Shown here one piece after another: positions 54,502-64,000 of a DNA stretch of 64,000 nt (positions within the stretch are counted from its first letter, which is position 1; the number at the start of each line of letters is the position of its first letter). Source of the stretch: Adiantum capillus-veneris (Eukaryota > Streptophyta > Polypodiopsida > Polypodiales > Pteridaceae); assembly GCA_014529385.2 (NCBI GenBank), contig CM043950.1, forward strand, positions 152,030,945-152,094,944, in the 5' to 3' direction. The notes beneath the pieces were generated by a model, which did not search any database, was not told where the DNA came from, and saw only the letters and a program-made list of their open reading frames with translations. The position numbers were made by a program, and so were the translations under genes.

Positions 54502-56090
54502 TAACCACGCAATCTGGAACCAATCCTGTTTTCATCTTGCCTTTTCTTCCACGTTCCTCAGCTACTCTCCAACTCTCAGGCCTTTCGTCGTCCTTGTCAT
54601 TCTGTCCTTTGTCTGCCTTTTTAGGGCACTTCGCGGAGATATGTCCAATTTCCCTGTATCCAAAGCACTTCCCCTCCCTGATGAAGCGAGCTTGCTCCTG
54701 AGGAGTAAGCTTGGGTCGTGCATCTTTCTTTTTTGGGTTGCTCTTTCTCTTTCTACTTTCATTTGTCGAAGTTTGTTCGGCTCTTTGTGTCATGGTCTCA
54801 TCGGTAGGGTATGTCAGACTGCCAGAGTGAATGGGAAAACCCCGTTTCACATGACTCATCAACTCCTGAATAGAAGCTGACTTCTGTTCCAAGCAATGAT
54901 CTCGGATCTCTGTAGGTAGACCCAAGGTAAACCGCTCAATTTGTTCCTTGAACGAGATCTTCTTAAATGAAGAGGCAGATAGAAAGGAGCTCCAAAATCT
55001 CTCGCAATAAGCGTCCACTGTATCTTTCTTGGTCATCCGAAGATGGTTCCAAGTAGTTCGTATATCACGTTCATACTCTCGAGTCAACCAAGAAGAAATA
55101 AAAAGCCTTTTGAATTTCAGCCATTTAACTAACGCAATCTTGCTTAATAGAAGCGTGGACCACCAAGTTCGAGCATTCCCCTTAGAGTAAGAGGCAGCTC
55201 TTCGAATCTTAGAGTGCTCTGAGTAACGCCCTCCCGCGAAAGCGATGTTAAACTGCTGTACAAAAGACAAAGCCTTCGAAGCATCTCTATATTCAGAAAA
55301 TTTAATTGACTGTCCACCTTCCTTAAACTCTCGGACTTTCTTGCTTTTGTCTTCCAGAAAGTCATACTGGTTGGCTTTTGTAAAAATTCTTCTTCTTTGC
55401 ATAAAAGTTGCTCCCATCAGAGTTTGAATTGTCTGTAGACGAGTCCTCTGCAGAACTGTCACTCACGGGGCGAGATTTTGGCTTCTTTGCCTTTTTCTTG
55501 CCCTTTCCGAAGCGTTGCTTCTTACTTCGCTTTTTGCCTTTTCTGTCTTCTTCGCTCGAGTCAAATGAGCTAGAAGAACTTTCAGAAGAAGAAGAAGAAG
55601 AATTGGGTACTCCTTCAAATCAAACACGCTTCTTCTGTTTCTTTGCCTTTTCAAAAGTCGATTGACGACCCAAATAGCCCGGGAAATCAGTGCCTTTCTT
55701 TTGCTTTTTGCCGTGCTTTTTAGCTTTGTTTTGCGCGTCAAAAAGCTGAGCAATTCGTGCATCCACCACCTCTTCTAATTCCTTTTTTGTATACTTCTTG
55801 GGAGCAGGAGGTTTCTTGAGAGCGGGTTTTGGAGGTGGTGTTGTGGTTTTCTGCCACTGCGCGTGCACCTCCTCTAAAGAGGTCTTGCTCATATATTTTT
55901 CCATTTTCGGGTCCTTGGAAAAATTAAGCATCATCTTTGTTGCGTCGCCGATCAATCGGTGACGCTCCATCTCTCAACGCTCCGCCGAAGTAGGCCGAGA
56001 CGGGCGATACTCCTTGCCTGAATCTTCGTTGTGATCCCTTCCCGCATCTCCGGATGCAGAGGGAGTCGATTGATCCTTGCCTGAAGCCAT
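54446..56090 (-). pseudogene. C2 gag
   Basis: The ATG at 56090 opens MASGKDQSTPSASG. Frames 55970-55620, 55762-55463 and 55462-54446 cover the Lys-rich N-terminus, the Ser tract, the capsid-like region (FTLGLPTEIRDHCLEQKSA) and the nucleocapsid. The zinc knuckle reads CFGYREIGHISAKC: the second Cys is Tyr, unlike both C1 copies, so this knuckle should not bind zinc. Stops near 55973 and frameshifts also break it. Confidence 0.85.
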
Positions 56091-56159
56091 AGGTGCTGCG
56101 GAAAAAAATTTGGGATCGGATTTCCCGTAGAAGAGAAATCGGTCGTGCTCTGATGCCAC

Positions 56160-56828
56160 TGTAACAGACTTGGACACTCCAAGTCGAGAATCTACCGCGA
56201 CAACACAAATAACCACTTCAAAATAGTTCACAGTTTACAATTGATTCGACACTGGCCCGGCGGAGTTTCGTGCCTAGAGTTATTGGCCCCATAGACTGGC
56301 GCCCCTTTCGGTATTTCTTTTTGTATTAATTTGAGTTCAAAGTACAAGAGTGCGGGCAGGCGCTCACACTCAGACTCTGCGTCCAGCTGCTATAAGTAAT
56401 GAGTGGCCTACCCGCTTATTTAAAGAGTACAAGCGATGCCAAAAGCAGAGCCCCAAAAGCTTCCATAAAAAGCTGCCCCAAAAAAAAGAAAAGGCTTGCA
56501 ATTTAAAGCTTCTTTTAAATTAAAGCTCTTTCTCTCTTTCAAGCTTACGTAATTAAAAGCAAGGCCAAAAAGCTTCAATGTAGCACTTTTCAGCCAGCAT
56601 CGCGTGGATAAAAAAAAAAAACAGCCAAAAGCAGAGCACTGTCGCAAATGCTGCCACGTCATCAATTGCCGTCCGTACTGCTGCCACGTCAGCCTGCCGC
56701 TGCCAGCCAGCAGCCCACCACAGGGGTGTGTGCACTGGGCAGCCAAATTAGCATTGCCGGGAATTTTCCCGAGGGCTGTCCATGCTGAGAGGATGTATGT
56801 GTGTGCAGCCACATCACCAGTTTGTGAC
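56160..56828 (-). repeat. 5' LTR of C2
   Basis: About 669 bp, longer than C1 LTRs because of a different upstream half with repeated GCCACGTCA boxes in place of teloboxes. The core motif is at about 56293-56313. The adjacent PBS is the variant TGGCATCAGAGC. Confidence 0.85.
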
Positions 56829-56831
56829 CGA

Positions 56832-57065
56832 TGTCACGTGCACATCTAACCCTATGTGCATGTGGACAAGCTATCTTAGGTCTAGGGTTCAGGTCAGCTT
56901 AGGAAGTGTTTTGGAACCTTTGTGAGCCTATGCGCAGGCCGTGCATGTCCAGGCACTTAAGAGTAGTTGCATATCCTTTGGTTGCACACAACATGATCAT
57001 CAGCATGACATTCAGTACCCATCATGAGCATTTTACAATACATAGAACCCATGTTCCCTATTCAT
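56832..57065 (+). repeat. E-family LTR fragment, probably the 3' LTR of E1
   Basis: Starts TGTCACGTGCACATCTAACC and matches E1 27068-27290, then stops. Only three bases separate it from C2. Being the partner of 27068-28235 is likely from position and orientation but not proven. Confidence 0.65.
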
Positions 57066-57159
57066 TCTCCTAGGATTCTAGATACTCTTGTCTTGGAATA
57101 AGTGCAGAATTGGCTCTGGAAGTTGATGTAGCATGTCTACATGACACACAGAGCCATGT

Positions 57160-57612
57160 GCACTTTTGGTATTTCTTTTCTTTATATTACTTGAATTCGG
57201 TACAATGCCAGTACTCGCGCTCTGCACCTTCTCCAGGAAGCATGCGAGAGAATGAACCCTTGGTTCGTATTTAAAGGCCCTTGGCCTATGAAAAGCAGTT
57301 ACATGAAAATCTTTCAAACTCAAAAGCAACTAGCCCAAAAGCGGGTGCTCAAAAGCTGCCATCGCGAAAGCAAGAATTCGTACAGCGCTGCCACGTCAAC
57401 AACCAGCGTAAAATGCAGAAATCCGTACAATCTGTCACGTCAGTAGCCATCGTAAAATCCGGAAATCCGTACAATTTGCCACGTCAGCAGCCAGCATAAA
57501 ATCCGAAAATCGTAAAATCTGCCACGTCAGCAAGCCAACGTAAAATGCGGAATCCTGTATAGGATGTCACGTCATCAGCTTCTACGGGTTTTTTGTATGT
57601 GTGTGGGTTGCT
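57160..57612 (-). repeat. A-family LTR relic, reversed
   Basis: Its reverse complement matches the middle of A2 LTRs (GGAGAAGGTGCAGAG, GGCCTTTAAATA). It includes about four 44-bp tandem units with GCCACGTCAGCAGCCAGC followed by AAAATCCGGAAATCCGTA (about 57390-57560). Confidence 0.7.
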
Positions 57613-57617
57613 TTACT

Positions 57618-58325
57618 TTAGGCCCCATTGGACGAGAACCAGGGTAGTTCTCGTTCGACGTACTGAACGTCTTGTTCCGTACAGCCTGTCACGTACCATT
57701 CTGTTCGATTAGTACGTTTCGTGCGTTCAAAAATTTCTAGCTGTTTTTTAACGTAGGTGGTATTTTGATTGTTGCCTATTGGACGTTGTAGGCAAGTTTT
57801 GGAGCCGTTTTGAAGCCCATTTCCACCACATTGGATCATATGCCATGTGCTAGAGCCTAGGCCCTAGCCCTTCCACATTTGACAAATTACAATGGACATA
57901 AGGCTTGAATTCATCATCCATGTGAGATGATGTGACCTATTTTAATGACACTTCCTCTCTCCCATGCTCTCCCTCACTCATTAAAAGTCATCATCCATGC
58001 TCTCCCTCTCTCATGCTCTAGCCTCTAGCCTCTTCCTATTTAAGCAATGCCTCTCCATCTTGTTCTCCAACACTTACAACTACAAGCTCTGAATGCTCTC
58101 AAGCTCTCAATGCTCCCATGTTCTAGCTCTCAAGCGACAAGCTCTAGGTCTATAGTTTAAACCCAAGGGCCTAGGCCTTAGACTCGAGAATTATTTGTTT
58201 TTTTAATTTTGAACGTACGTAACGTCATCGTACACCATAATTTTTTATTAGTTCGTTTAGTACCGCATATCTCGTACGTGTACAAAACGTACAGGACCGT
58301 ATGAGACCACCCTTACGGGAACCGT
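57618..58325 (+). mobile_element. GTAC-rich insertion candidate
   Basis: Both ends are rich in GTACG/CGTAC (57650-57735 and 58205-58305) and partly repeat each other in direct orientation (TTCGATTAGTACG and TTCGTTTAGTACC). The middle is CT-rich with CTCTAGC and CTCAAGCTCT repeats. It resembles the 28951-29439 insertion in style, not in sequence of the middle. Borders are uncertain. Confidence 0.4.
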
Positions 58326-58696
58326 AAGTTGGTTGGATCTTCTTCCGCTGCTTCTGTTGCTTCTCTTAGGGTTTAGGCTACTTGGCCGGGATCTACAAGT
58401 CGGCTCTGTTCTTTAGTGGCTTGACACGTCAGCTCAGCATGCCACTCCATTGGCACTTTTTGCCTCGGGTATTGCCAATAACTCATCACTAACGAAGAGT
58501 CCCCTCAATGCCCCACTACACACACTCAAGCGATGGAGCATAACGAAGTTAAAGGCGAAGTGAGTCTCCGAGTAGCTTTGACCTCTTTGAAAATTCAGCC
58601 CTCACCTATTTAGAAAATTCAACATTAAAACTGAGAATTGGCATTCCATATTGAAATTAGATTCGAATTGAATTGAGATTGGTTCACACTTAGTGG

Positions 58697-59816
58697 TTAC
58701 CTTTTGATGATTGTTGACAAAGTCACCATTGTATTTGCATGCTCAATGATGGGGGAAATCCATTCCAAGGCGCCTATATCTTTGAAAAGATTGTTGAGGC
58801 AATGAGCCATGTAATTTGTGACCGTGTTTTTTGGATAAAGGGATTCGATGATGGCTCTGGCGGCACAATTCGTATTTTCTCCATCGATGACGTTGGCAAT
58901 GACATCATGCTTTCCCACCTTCTCAATGGTAAGCGCCCACTCCGATGCAAGTACTTGTGCACTCTTCCCTGTCCCCGATGCATCATGGGAGTCAATGAAA
59001 TACATCTACCCCCGAGAATATGCCACCGTGCCATGAATGGAGTGACGACGGGTATCACTCCATCCATCCACAATGAGGGATACCCCATTCTTCTTCCATG
59101 AAGCCCTTGTGGATGAACATGCCGCCTCCACAATCATCTTCTCCCTATCAAGAAGAGTGGTGTGCAAGCTCTCCAAAGAGGGAGGCACATATGTGGGTCC
59201 AAACTCTCCGATCTTCCGTGCCATTTCTTTAAAATAAGGAGACCTATTGTCCAAAAAAAAGTGTACATTAGTAATGTACATTGTACATACTAAAGATTAA
59301 AGCTCAAGCCTTATAATAGCCTATAGAGCTTACCGTTCCGCATTGAAAGCAATATGGTCGTGGTAGAAAATCTTGCCACAGCCACATCTACCTTCTCTTT
59401 CAAGGCCGGTTTGCAACTCTCTCCAAGAGTTGCTTGCCGCTTGGGTGGACGAGAATGAGGGAAGAAGGGTTGGTAGAGGGTGGAGGTGGGCGCTCGCCGT
59501 CGGTGCCGGTTGATGCACAAAATGATGTCGAAGAAGGGGATGCCGATGCTTGAATGAAAGCCGCCGTGGCCATCTCCCTTGGATTCACCGTGCGACGCTT
59601 GTTGCGACTCGTCTTTGCCTCTTTGTTATCCTCAAGAGTCTTCTCAAGGTATAGGATCCTCATTCGAGATGGTTTGCAAGCAAATAGAACTTGATGCCCT
59701 TTTTTGTGAAGGAAGTGGGCGCACACCTTTCTCACAGAACGGTTGCGTTCGTAGCCACAACGGCGACACTTCCATGGCTTGCTTCCACATCCAACACTGG
59801 ACTTGGAAGCAATCAC
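58697..59816 (-). pseudogene. hAT transposase fragment (BED finger, DUF659-like)
   Basis: From high coordinates the minus strand shows a BED-type zinc finger (WKCRRCGYERNRSVRKVCAHF...HQVLFAC), then 59281-59006 with GVSLIVDGWSDTRRHS, and 59005-58697 with FIDSHDASGTGKSA, VIDGENTNCAARA and NYMAHCLNNLFKDI, the order of DUF659-type hAT transposases. A TAG at 59006-59008 falls between the last two parts in the same frame. The C-terminal dimerisation domain is missing, so the copy is truncated and dead. Terminal repeats were not found. Confidence 0.75.
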
Positions 59817-59839
59817 CTCCTTCCACCATGTCCATGTGA

Positions 59840-60340
59840 AGCTGGCGGAGGTAGGGGGTTGAGAGGCCGCGGTGGGGTCGGAGGAGGGCTTAGAGAAGCT
59901 CCGGACCCATCTTGAGATGCCATAGATGATAGATATTAGAGAAAGCTCAGAGATTCGGAGAGAAGGAGAGAGGGGTAGGCTTCAAGTAATCAAGGGCCAA
60001 GGCTCCAAACTTCGAAGTTTCGACTTGGAGAGGAGGAGAGATGGGAAAGAGAGAGGGGAAGGAGAGACTCGAGAGGGGAGGGAAACTTGCAAGGCTCAAA
60101 GCTTCAAGAGTCAAGGGGCATTGGGCAAGCCTCAAGTTTCAAGGCTTGGGCAATGGGCAAGTTTGCTTGAAAGTGGCTTCTCCTTGGGCCTCTTAAATAG
60201 AGAGCCCCCCAAGTGAAACGGCCTTCAACGGCCCCTTTTTTTGAATTTTAAAAATTGAAAACTGCCACCCATTCGCCCCTTGCCCGCGTCCCATCTATGC
60301 TGTCACCGGGGACACGTCCGCCTGTGCTGAAAGAGATTGA
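59840..60340 (-). other. Purine/pyrimidine-biased upstream region
   Basis: GA-rich on the plus strand (59930-60080). It lies upstream of the hAT frame and may hold its old promoter. The open frame 59926-60216 has low-complexity composition and no recognised domain. Confidence 0.4.
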
Positions 60341-60903
60341 TATCTGTAAACTAGTCGATAGTCTTGTGCTGATACAAGACTTATTAGGCTAAATTAGCAT
60401 CATCATGTCCCCACATCTGTAGTTCATGCAACCATAGTTGCAATCATACTCGTATGTTCAAGTGAACCATGACCGTATGGAAATTGTTTTCATACCCGTA
60501 TAGAAAACAATATCATTCTTGGCCAAATTTGCAAGAAAAATTGGAGTTAATGAGGTTGATGCAGAAGTAAGATGTGAAAAGTTCTATATTTCTATGGTGC
60601 TATGAGTGCTTGCCCTGCATAAGCGTTGGTGTTTTCCTAAATAAAATGAGGGTTACGTATGTTTCAAGTCCAAGGGTCGACACACTCCTATTATACATCA
60701 ATACTTGCATGCGTTGGCCGTATGGTGGATGCAACATGGTAGATGGTTATACTATTCAGGTAATCTGAATGCAGGCTGCCCCCTCATTTAATTTGATACT
60801 TACCACTTGTCTTATTGTGCGAAAATCGTATTTCACCAGAAATAGTCAAAATATATACTCTAGACATGAAGTTCACTGAACTGGCTATATGCTGCTTTTC
60901 CAG
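60341..60903 (+). other. Sequence upstream of the first visible RPB3 exon
   Basis: It ends in a good 3' splice site (pyrimidine-rich TGCTTTTCCAG at 60893-60903). I searched all frames for the missing RPB3 N-terminus and found none. It is therefore intron, or foreign sequence next to a truncated gene. Confidence 0.55.
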
Positions 60904-61826
60904 ATGCGAATTTTGTTCTGTGGAGTTCACACTCAATGTGAAATGCACATCCGATCAGACCCTTGATGTAACAAGCCATGACCTTGTTGCTTCTGATCAG
61001 CAATATCCAGTATATCCTGTTGGTTTTCTTGAGCATACTGACTACAGCAGTTTTGAAGACGACCAAGAGCCACCGGAGCGAAGGTAACACAATCTCGCAT
61101 TTGCAGCTCTCTTATATGGTCTGTTGGTGCATTCACGCTGTACTTATTGGAACTGAAGATTTAAGCGAGCTAGAATAGTTGCCACAGACGACTTCAAGGG
61201 GCTGAGTTTTATGCTGTTTTGCTTGTCGCAGAGGGATTCTCATCGTGAAGCTGAGGCGTGGCCAGGAATTGAAGTTGCGTGCTATTGCAAGGAAGGGCAT
61301 AGGCAAGGATCATGCGAAATGGTCGCCTGCTGCCACAATTACATTTCAGTATGAACCTGAGATACACATCAACGAGGCTCTAATGGAGACACTTTCTCTG
61401 GAGGGAAAGAAAGAGTGGGTGGAAAGTTGTCCAACAAAAGTGTTTGAGGTTGATCCAAACACTCACCAGGTACTTATCTTTGCTGTAGGGGATGGTTGGT
61501 AATGACACAAATCGAATATCAATTTAAGCCTCCCTTATCTTAACGTTCAGGTGGTTGTGGTTGATGCGGAAGCTTATGCATATGATGATGAGGTCATAAA
61601 GAAGGCAGAGGCAATGGGCAAACCTGGTCTGGTCAATATAATTAGTAGGGATGACAGTTTCATTTTCACAATAGAGTCCACAGGAGCTCTAAAAGCAGCG
61701 GACATGTTTATAAATGCCATAGATATTTTGAAGACAAAGCTTGATTCTGTACGGCTATCCATGGAGACTGAAGAAAACGATGATCAATTTGGAGAACTAG
61801 GGGCACATATGAGGGGAGGTCTTTAA
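60904..61826 (+). CDS. RPB3: RNA polymerase II subunit RPB3, C-terminal three exons
   Basis: Exons 60904-61083, 61232-61469 and 61552-61826 join in frame through GT-AG introns of 148 and 82 bp, giving about 231 residues. The product matches plant RPB3: CEFCSVEF (second half of the Cys4 zinc loop), [61 protein letters not shown] and the end [17 protein letters not shown]3 pairs with RPB11 to nucleate assembly of nuclear RNA polymerase II. The family is about 320 residues, so the first 90 or so, including the first two zinc Cys, are absent. The first visible exon starts in phase 2. No stops or shifts occur in these exons. Confidence 0.93.
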
Positions 61827-64000
61827 TTACTGGCTACGTTGACCTGAATTTATCGTCTTCCCTAATGGATATAAATTGAAAGGGTTATACCAAGAAAAGC
61901 TCTCCTACACTTGCCGGGAGTGGCATGTTTTGGCCCAAAGTGATTTTTTATCAAGCTGTTGGCGGTGTCTAACTAAATCTGACTTGCATTACGGGCACAA
62001 TGACTCTTTTTGGGGATTTGCAATAGGGCTCACCGTCTGCATGGATGACAGACGCATGTATGAATCTGAAGTAACGAGAATAGCAGCAAGCACCAGCATT
62101 TCAAAGCTAATGTGTGTGTGTCCAGAAACACTATTTCATTCAATTCATTATATCTGATCTTCCCCTTCTGTGCCTGACAATGATCTTGCAGTGTCTGTGA
62201 GGGGGTTGGCTATTGTTTTTGAGCTTTTTTCTATATTTCCAATGATGTTGCAGCTCTTGCCTACGAAGCATGATACTTATGGATGGTTCTACAGCTTTTT
62301 GCTTACGTGTCTACAACTTGTCGTTGCTTATCGTTTTTTGCATGCCAGGAATGGGCAGTCAGTAGGCCTAAATTTAGCAGGTCTGTTTTCACAACAACAC
62401 ATCCTATTGATTTTAATGTCCAGCTCTCTCAACAACTACTTATGGAATTCATATCGGATGCCTAAATCACAAGATATGACCAAAACAGCGTGTGGAGTGT
62501 TGATTCTGGTAGCTGTGCACAACTGGTCTTTTACATTAAGCTGTAGTTTCTTTAAAGGAAAAGGGTAGATGATATGTCATCCGATTGTACCATACAGTCC
62601 TCAGCCTTTTCTTTCAGTGAACAAGAAAGAATTGAGTCTGGTGTTTAGTCATGATGCCTTCAGATGTTTTAAAGATCCTATTGTAGATGGACTCTGCCAT
62701 TAGAAGGTTCCACCTTTGAATGGCCTATGTTGAGGGGTGAAGTTCCATGTCTAGGGCAAAGAGGCCACTCATGAATGTTGGCACATCACAATACTTGACA
62801 TGCTCTGTCAGTGTCCAGCCAAGTGAGAAAAAGACCGTGACCTATATATATCCAAGACTCCTACAGCTGGGAGGACAATCGATGGAAGTGTTCCCATGCA
62901 AGAGGTCTCCTTCCACCATGCCTACATTTCATTGGTGGAGGTCACCTCGAGAGGCTTTTATCAATGCCTATATTTTATTGGTCTCAGAGCATTAATTTAT
63001 GGAGGGGAAGGATAGTAGAGATGGATCATAGCTTGGGGGGGTCATTTAATAATTATGTGACTATCCCGTGAGTGCAACAGAAGGGATTATTAAATTTTAC
63101 TTTTTCTCACATTTTTACATACCGAAAGGTATCATAAAATGGAAAAGATTTACACATTGAACTCGAAAAAGGTGTAATTAAGTTGTCAAAAATTCACAAT
63201 AAAAGAGTTTTTTAAATAGTCTTGAACGCATGCGATATACACATTGTATACACGACGACCCCCATGAGGATCACAGTAAGTAACTCTTGCATGGTCTAAA
63301 ATTTAGACCGGAAAATCACTACATTACATGTGCTTGGAAACCTCTGCATTTTCTTCAAATAAAAGAAAGAACCATACATGTGACGGGCAAAACTTATAGG
63401 AAAAAAGAACCATGCATGTGATTGGATTAGATATAGATTTGACTGGAAATAATGTCAATACTAATACTCCTTCCTTTTATGCAAGTTGCAACTGAAATCG
63501 TCTCACGTTATACAATGGTTGCAAAACCTCACACTTTATGCAAACTTTACCGAGTCATAGAACAAAACATAGCTAACACAAATTTGTAGGCTTCTTTTCT
63601 CAAGTAGGTAGTGGAACATTAGAAAGAGGATGGGGTATAGGAGGGCCTCTTTATTTACCATAAAGTTATGAAAGTGATTACAATTTTCATGAATCGGTGC
63701 TCACTGTGTGTGCAAGAATGGTGGGTGTGTAAAAGAGGAGTCTTACAAGATGGCAAGCGATTTTTTTCGAGCAATGAAAAAAACGAGCAAGTCCCTCAAT
63801 AAAGTTTATTGCCTAGCTTTCTTTGGATCTTCAACCAATGAACCCAACCCAATGCCTATACTCTCACTCTCATCAACATGATAATAATCAGAGCCATCAC
63901 AATCTTTGGTGACAGACAATGAACTAACTTGATCATTGCAGAGAGAGTATGAGTAAAATAAGCTTTTCCCCATCTTCAAGAACCACGACCAATTGTAGGA
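61827..64000 (+). other. RPB3 3' region and unannotated DNA
   Basis: After the stop, no second gene was recognised. The open frame 62170-62568 is hydrophobic, has no family motif and follows a 3' untranslated region, so it is probably chance. 63000-64000 is AT-rich with no repeats resembling the elements to the left. Confidence 0.5.

Larger units (their letters stand above)
29762..56828 (-). mobile_element. Element C2 (chromovirus), host of three insertions
   Basis: Once G1, H1 and B3 are removed, segments 29762-30107, 31828-31931, 44895-47251 and 53034-56828 join in C1 order: LTR, hairpin-PPT, tandem GACATCAC repeats, chromodomain, integrase, RNase H, RT, protease, gag, LTR. Each join falls at a target duplication (TAAT, ACGT, GTCA). 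The left LTR is truncated and the right LTR end lacks its last base, so its own target duplication cannot be seen. Confidence 0.85.

Noticed and set aside
57066-57159. Small RNA gene between LTR relics
   Set aside because: No structure or promoter boxes recognised; probably part of a decayed LTR.
59926-60216. Coding exon next to the hAT fragment
   Set aside because: GA-rich low-complexity frame on the opposite strand with no recognised domain.
60574-60768. Upstream exon of RPB3
   Set aside because: A possible donor (CAG/GTAATC) exists at 60768, but the frame has stops in the needed phase and the peptide does not resemble RPB3.
62170-62568. Membrane protein gene downstream of RPB3
   Set aside because: Hydrophobic but no family motif or exon structure; probably a chance frame in non-coding DNA.

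Overview
This is land-plant nuclear DNA. The only host gene seen is the 3' half of a plant-type RNA polymerase II subunit RPB3 gene (60904-61826, short introns). Everything from 1 to about 57.6 kb is LTR retrotransposon sequence, mostly Ty3/gypsy chromoviruses plus one Tat-type element, nested inside each other. Dispersed CCCTAAA motifs, CT microsatellites and initiator-Met-tRNA-type primer binding sites (PBS) fit a plant with a large, repeat-rich genome, perhaps seedless. The species cannot be named from the sequence alone. Family names used here (A, B, C, E, G, H) are provisional.

Left block (1-22739). The end of element A1 (1-1569) abuts a reversed A-family relic and a decayed gag-protease fragment. 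A reversed E-family LTR (2938-3784 and 22607-22739) is split by B1 (3785-22606, duplicated target TAAG). B1 contains C1 (5384-14604, minus strand, with a 2658-bp internal tandem duplication of gag-protease-RT). Its 3' LTR contains B2 (16788-22255, target duplication ATTCA), which itself holds a reversed solo LTR (18451-19637, target duplication GGAGG).

Middle block (22740-27067). A spacer and a decayed E-family element (E2) are followed by A2 (23648-26532), a complete non-autonomous A element sitting directly at the PBS of E2.

Right block (27068-57065). E-family element E1 (5' LTR 27068-28235) contains the remains of C2 (29762-56828, minus strand). C2 was hit three times: by solo LTR G1 (30108-31827), by the Tat-type element H1 (31932-44894, minus, dual RNase H) and by B3 (47252-53033, minus). 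H1 carries G2 (34453-38738), a mini-element with two 1708-bp LTRs and a perfect CTGAC target duplication. From 57.1 to 60.3 kb there are an A-family LTR relic, a GTAC-rich insertion and a hAT transposase pseudogene. From 60.9 kb the RPB3 exons begin.

How the parts work together: autonomous-type families (C, the integrase-bearing B1, H) lie beside derivatives lacking RT and the integrase core (B2, B3, G2, A2). Two unrelated derivative families kept a chromodomain-coding 3' end. A, C and G share a hairpin plus polypurine-tract (PPT) module and a 20-bp LTR core motif, suggesting that A and G were mobilised by C-type enzymes. B2 and B3 share an undescribed-looking reading frame with His/Asp-rich 13-residue repeats where RT should be. 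No coding element here looks fully intact.
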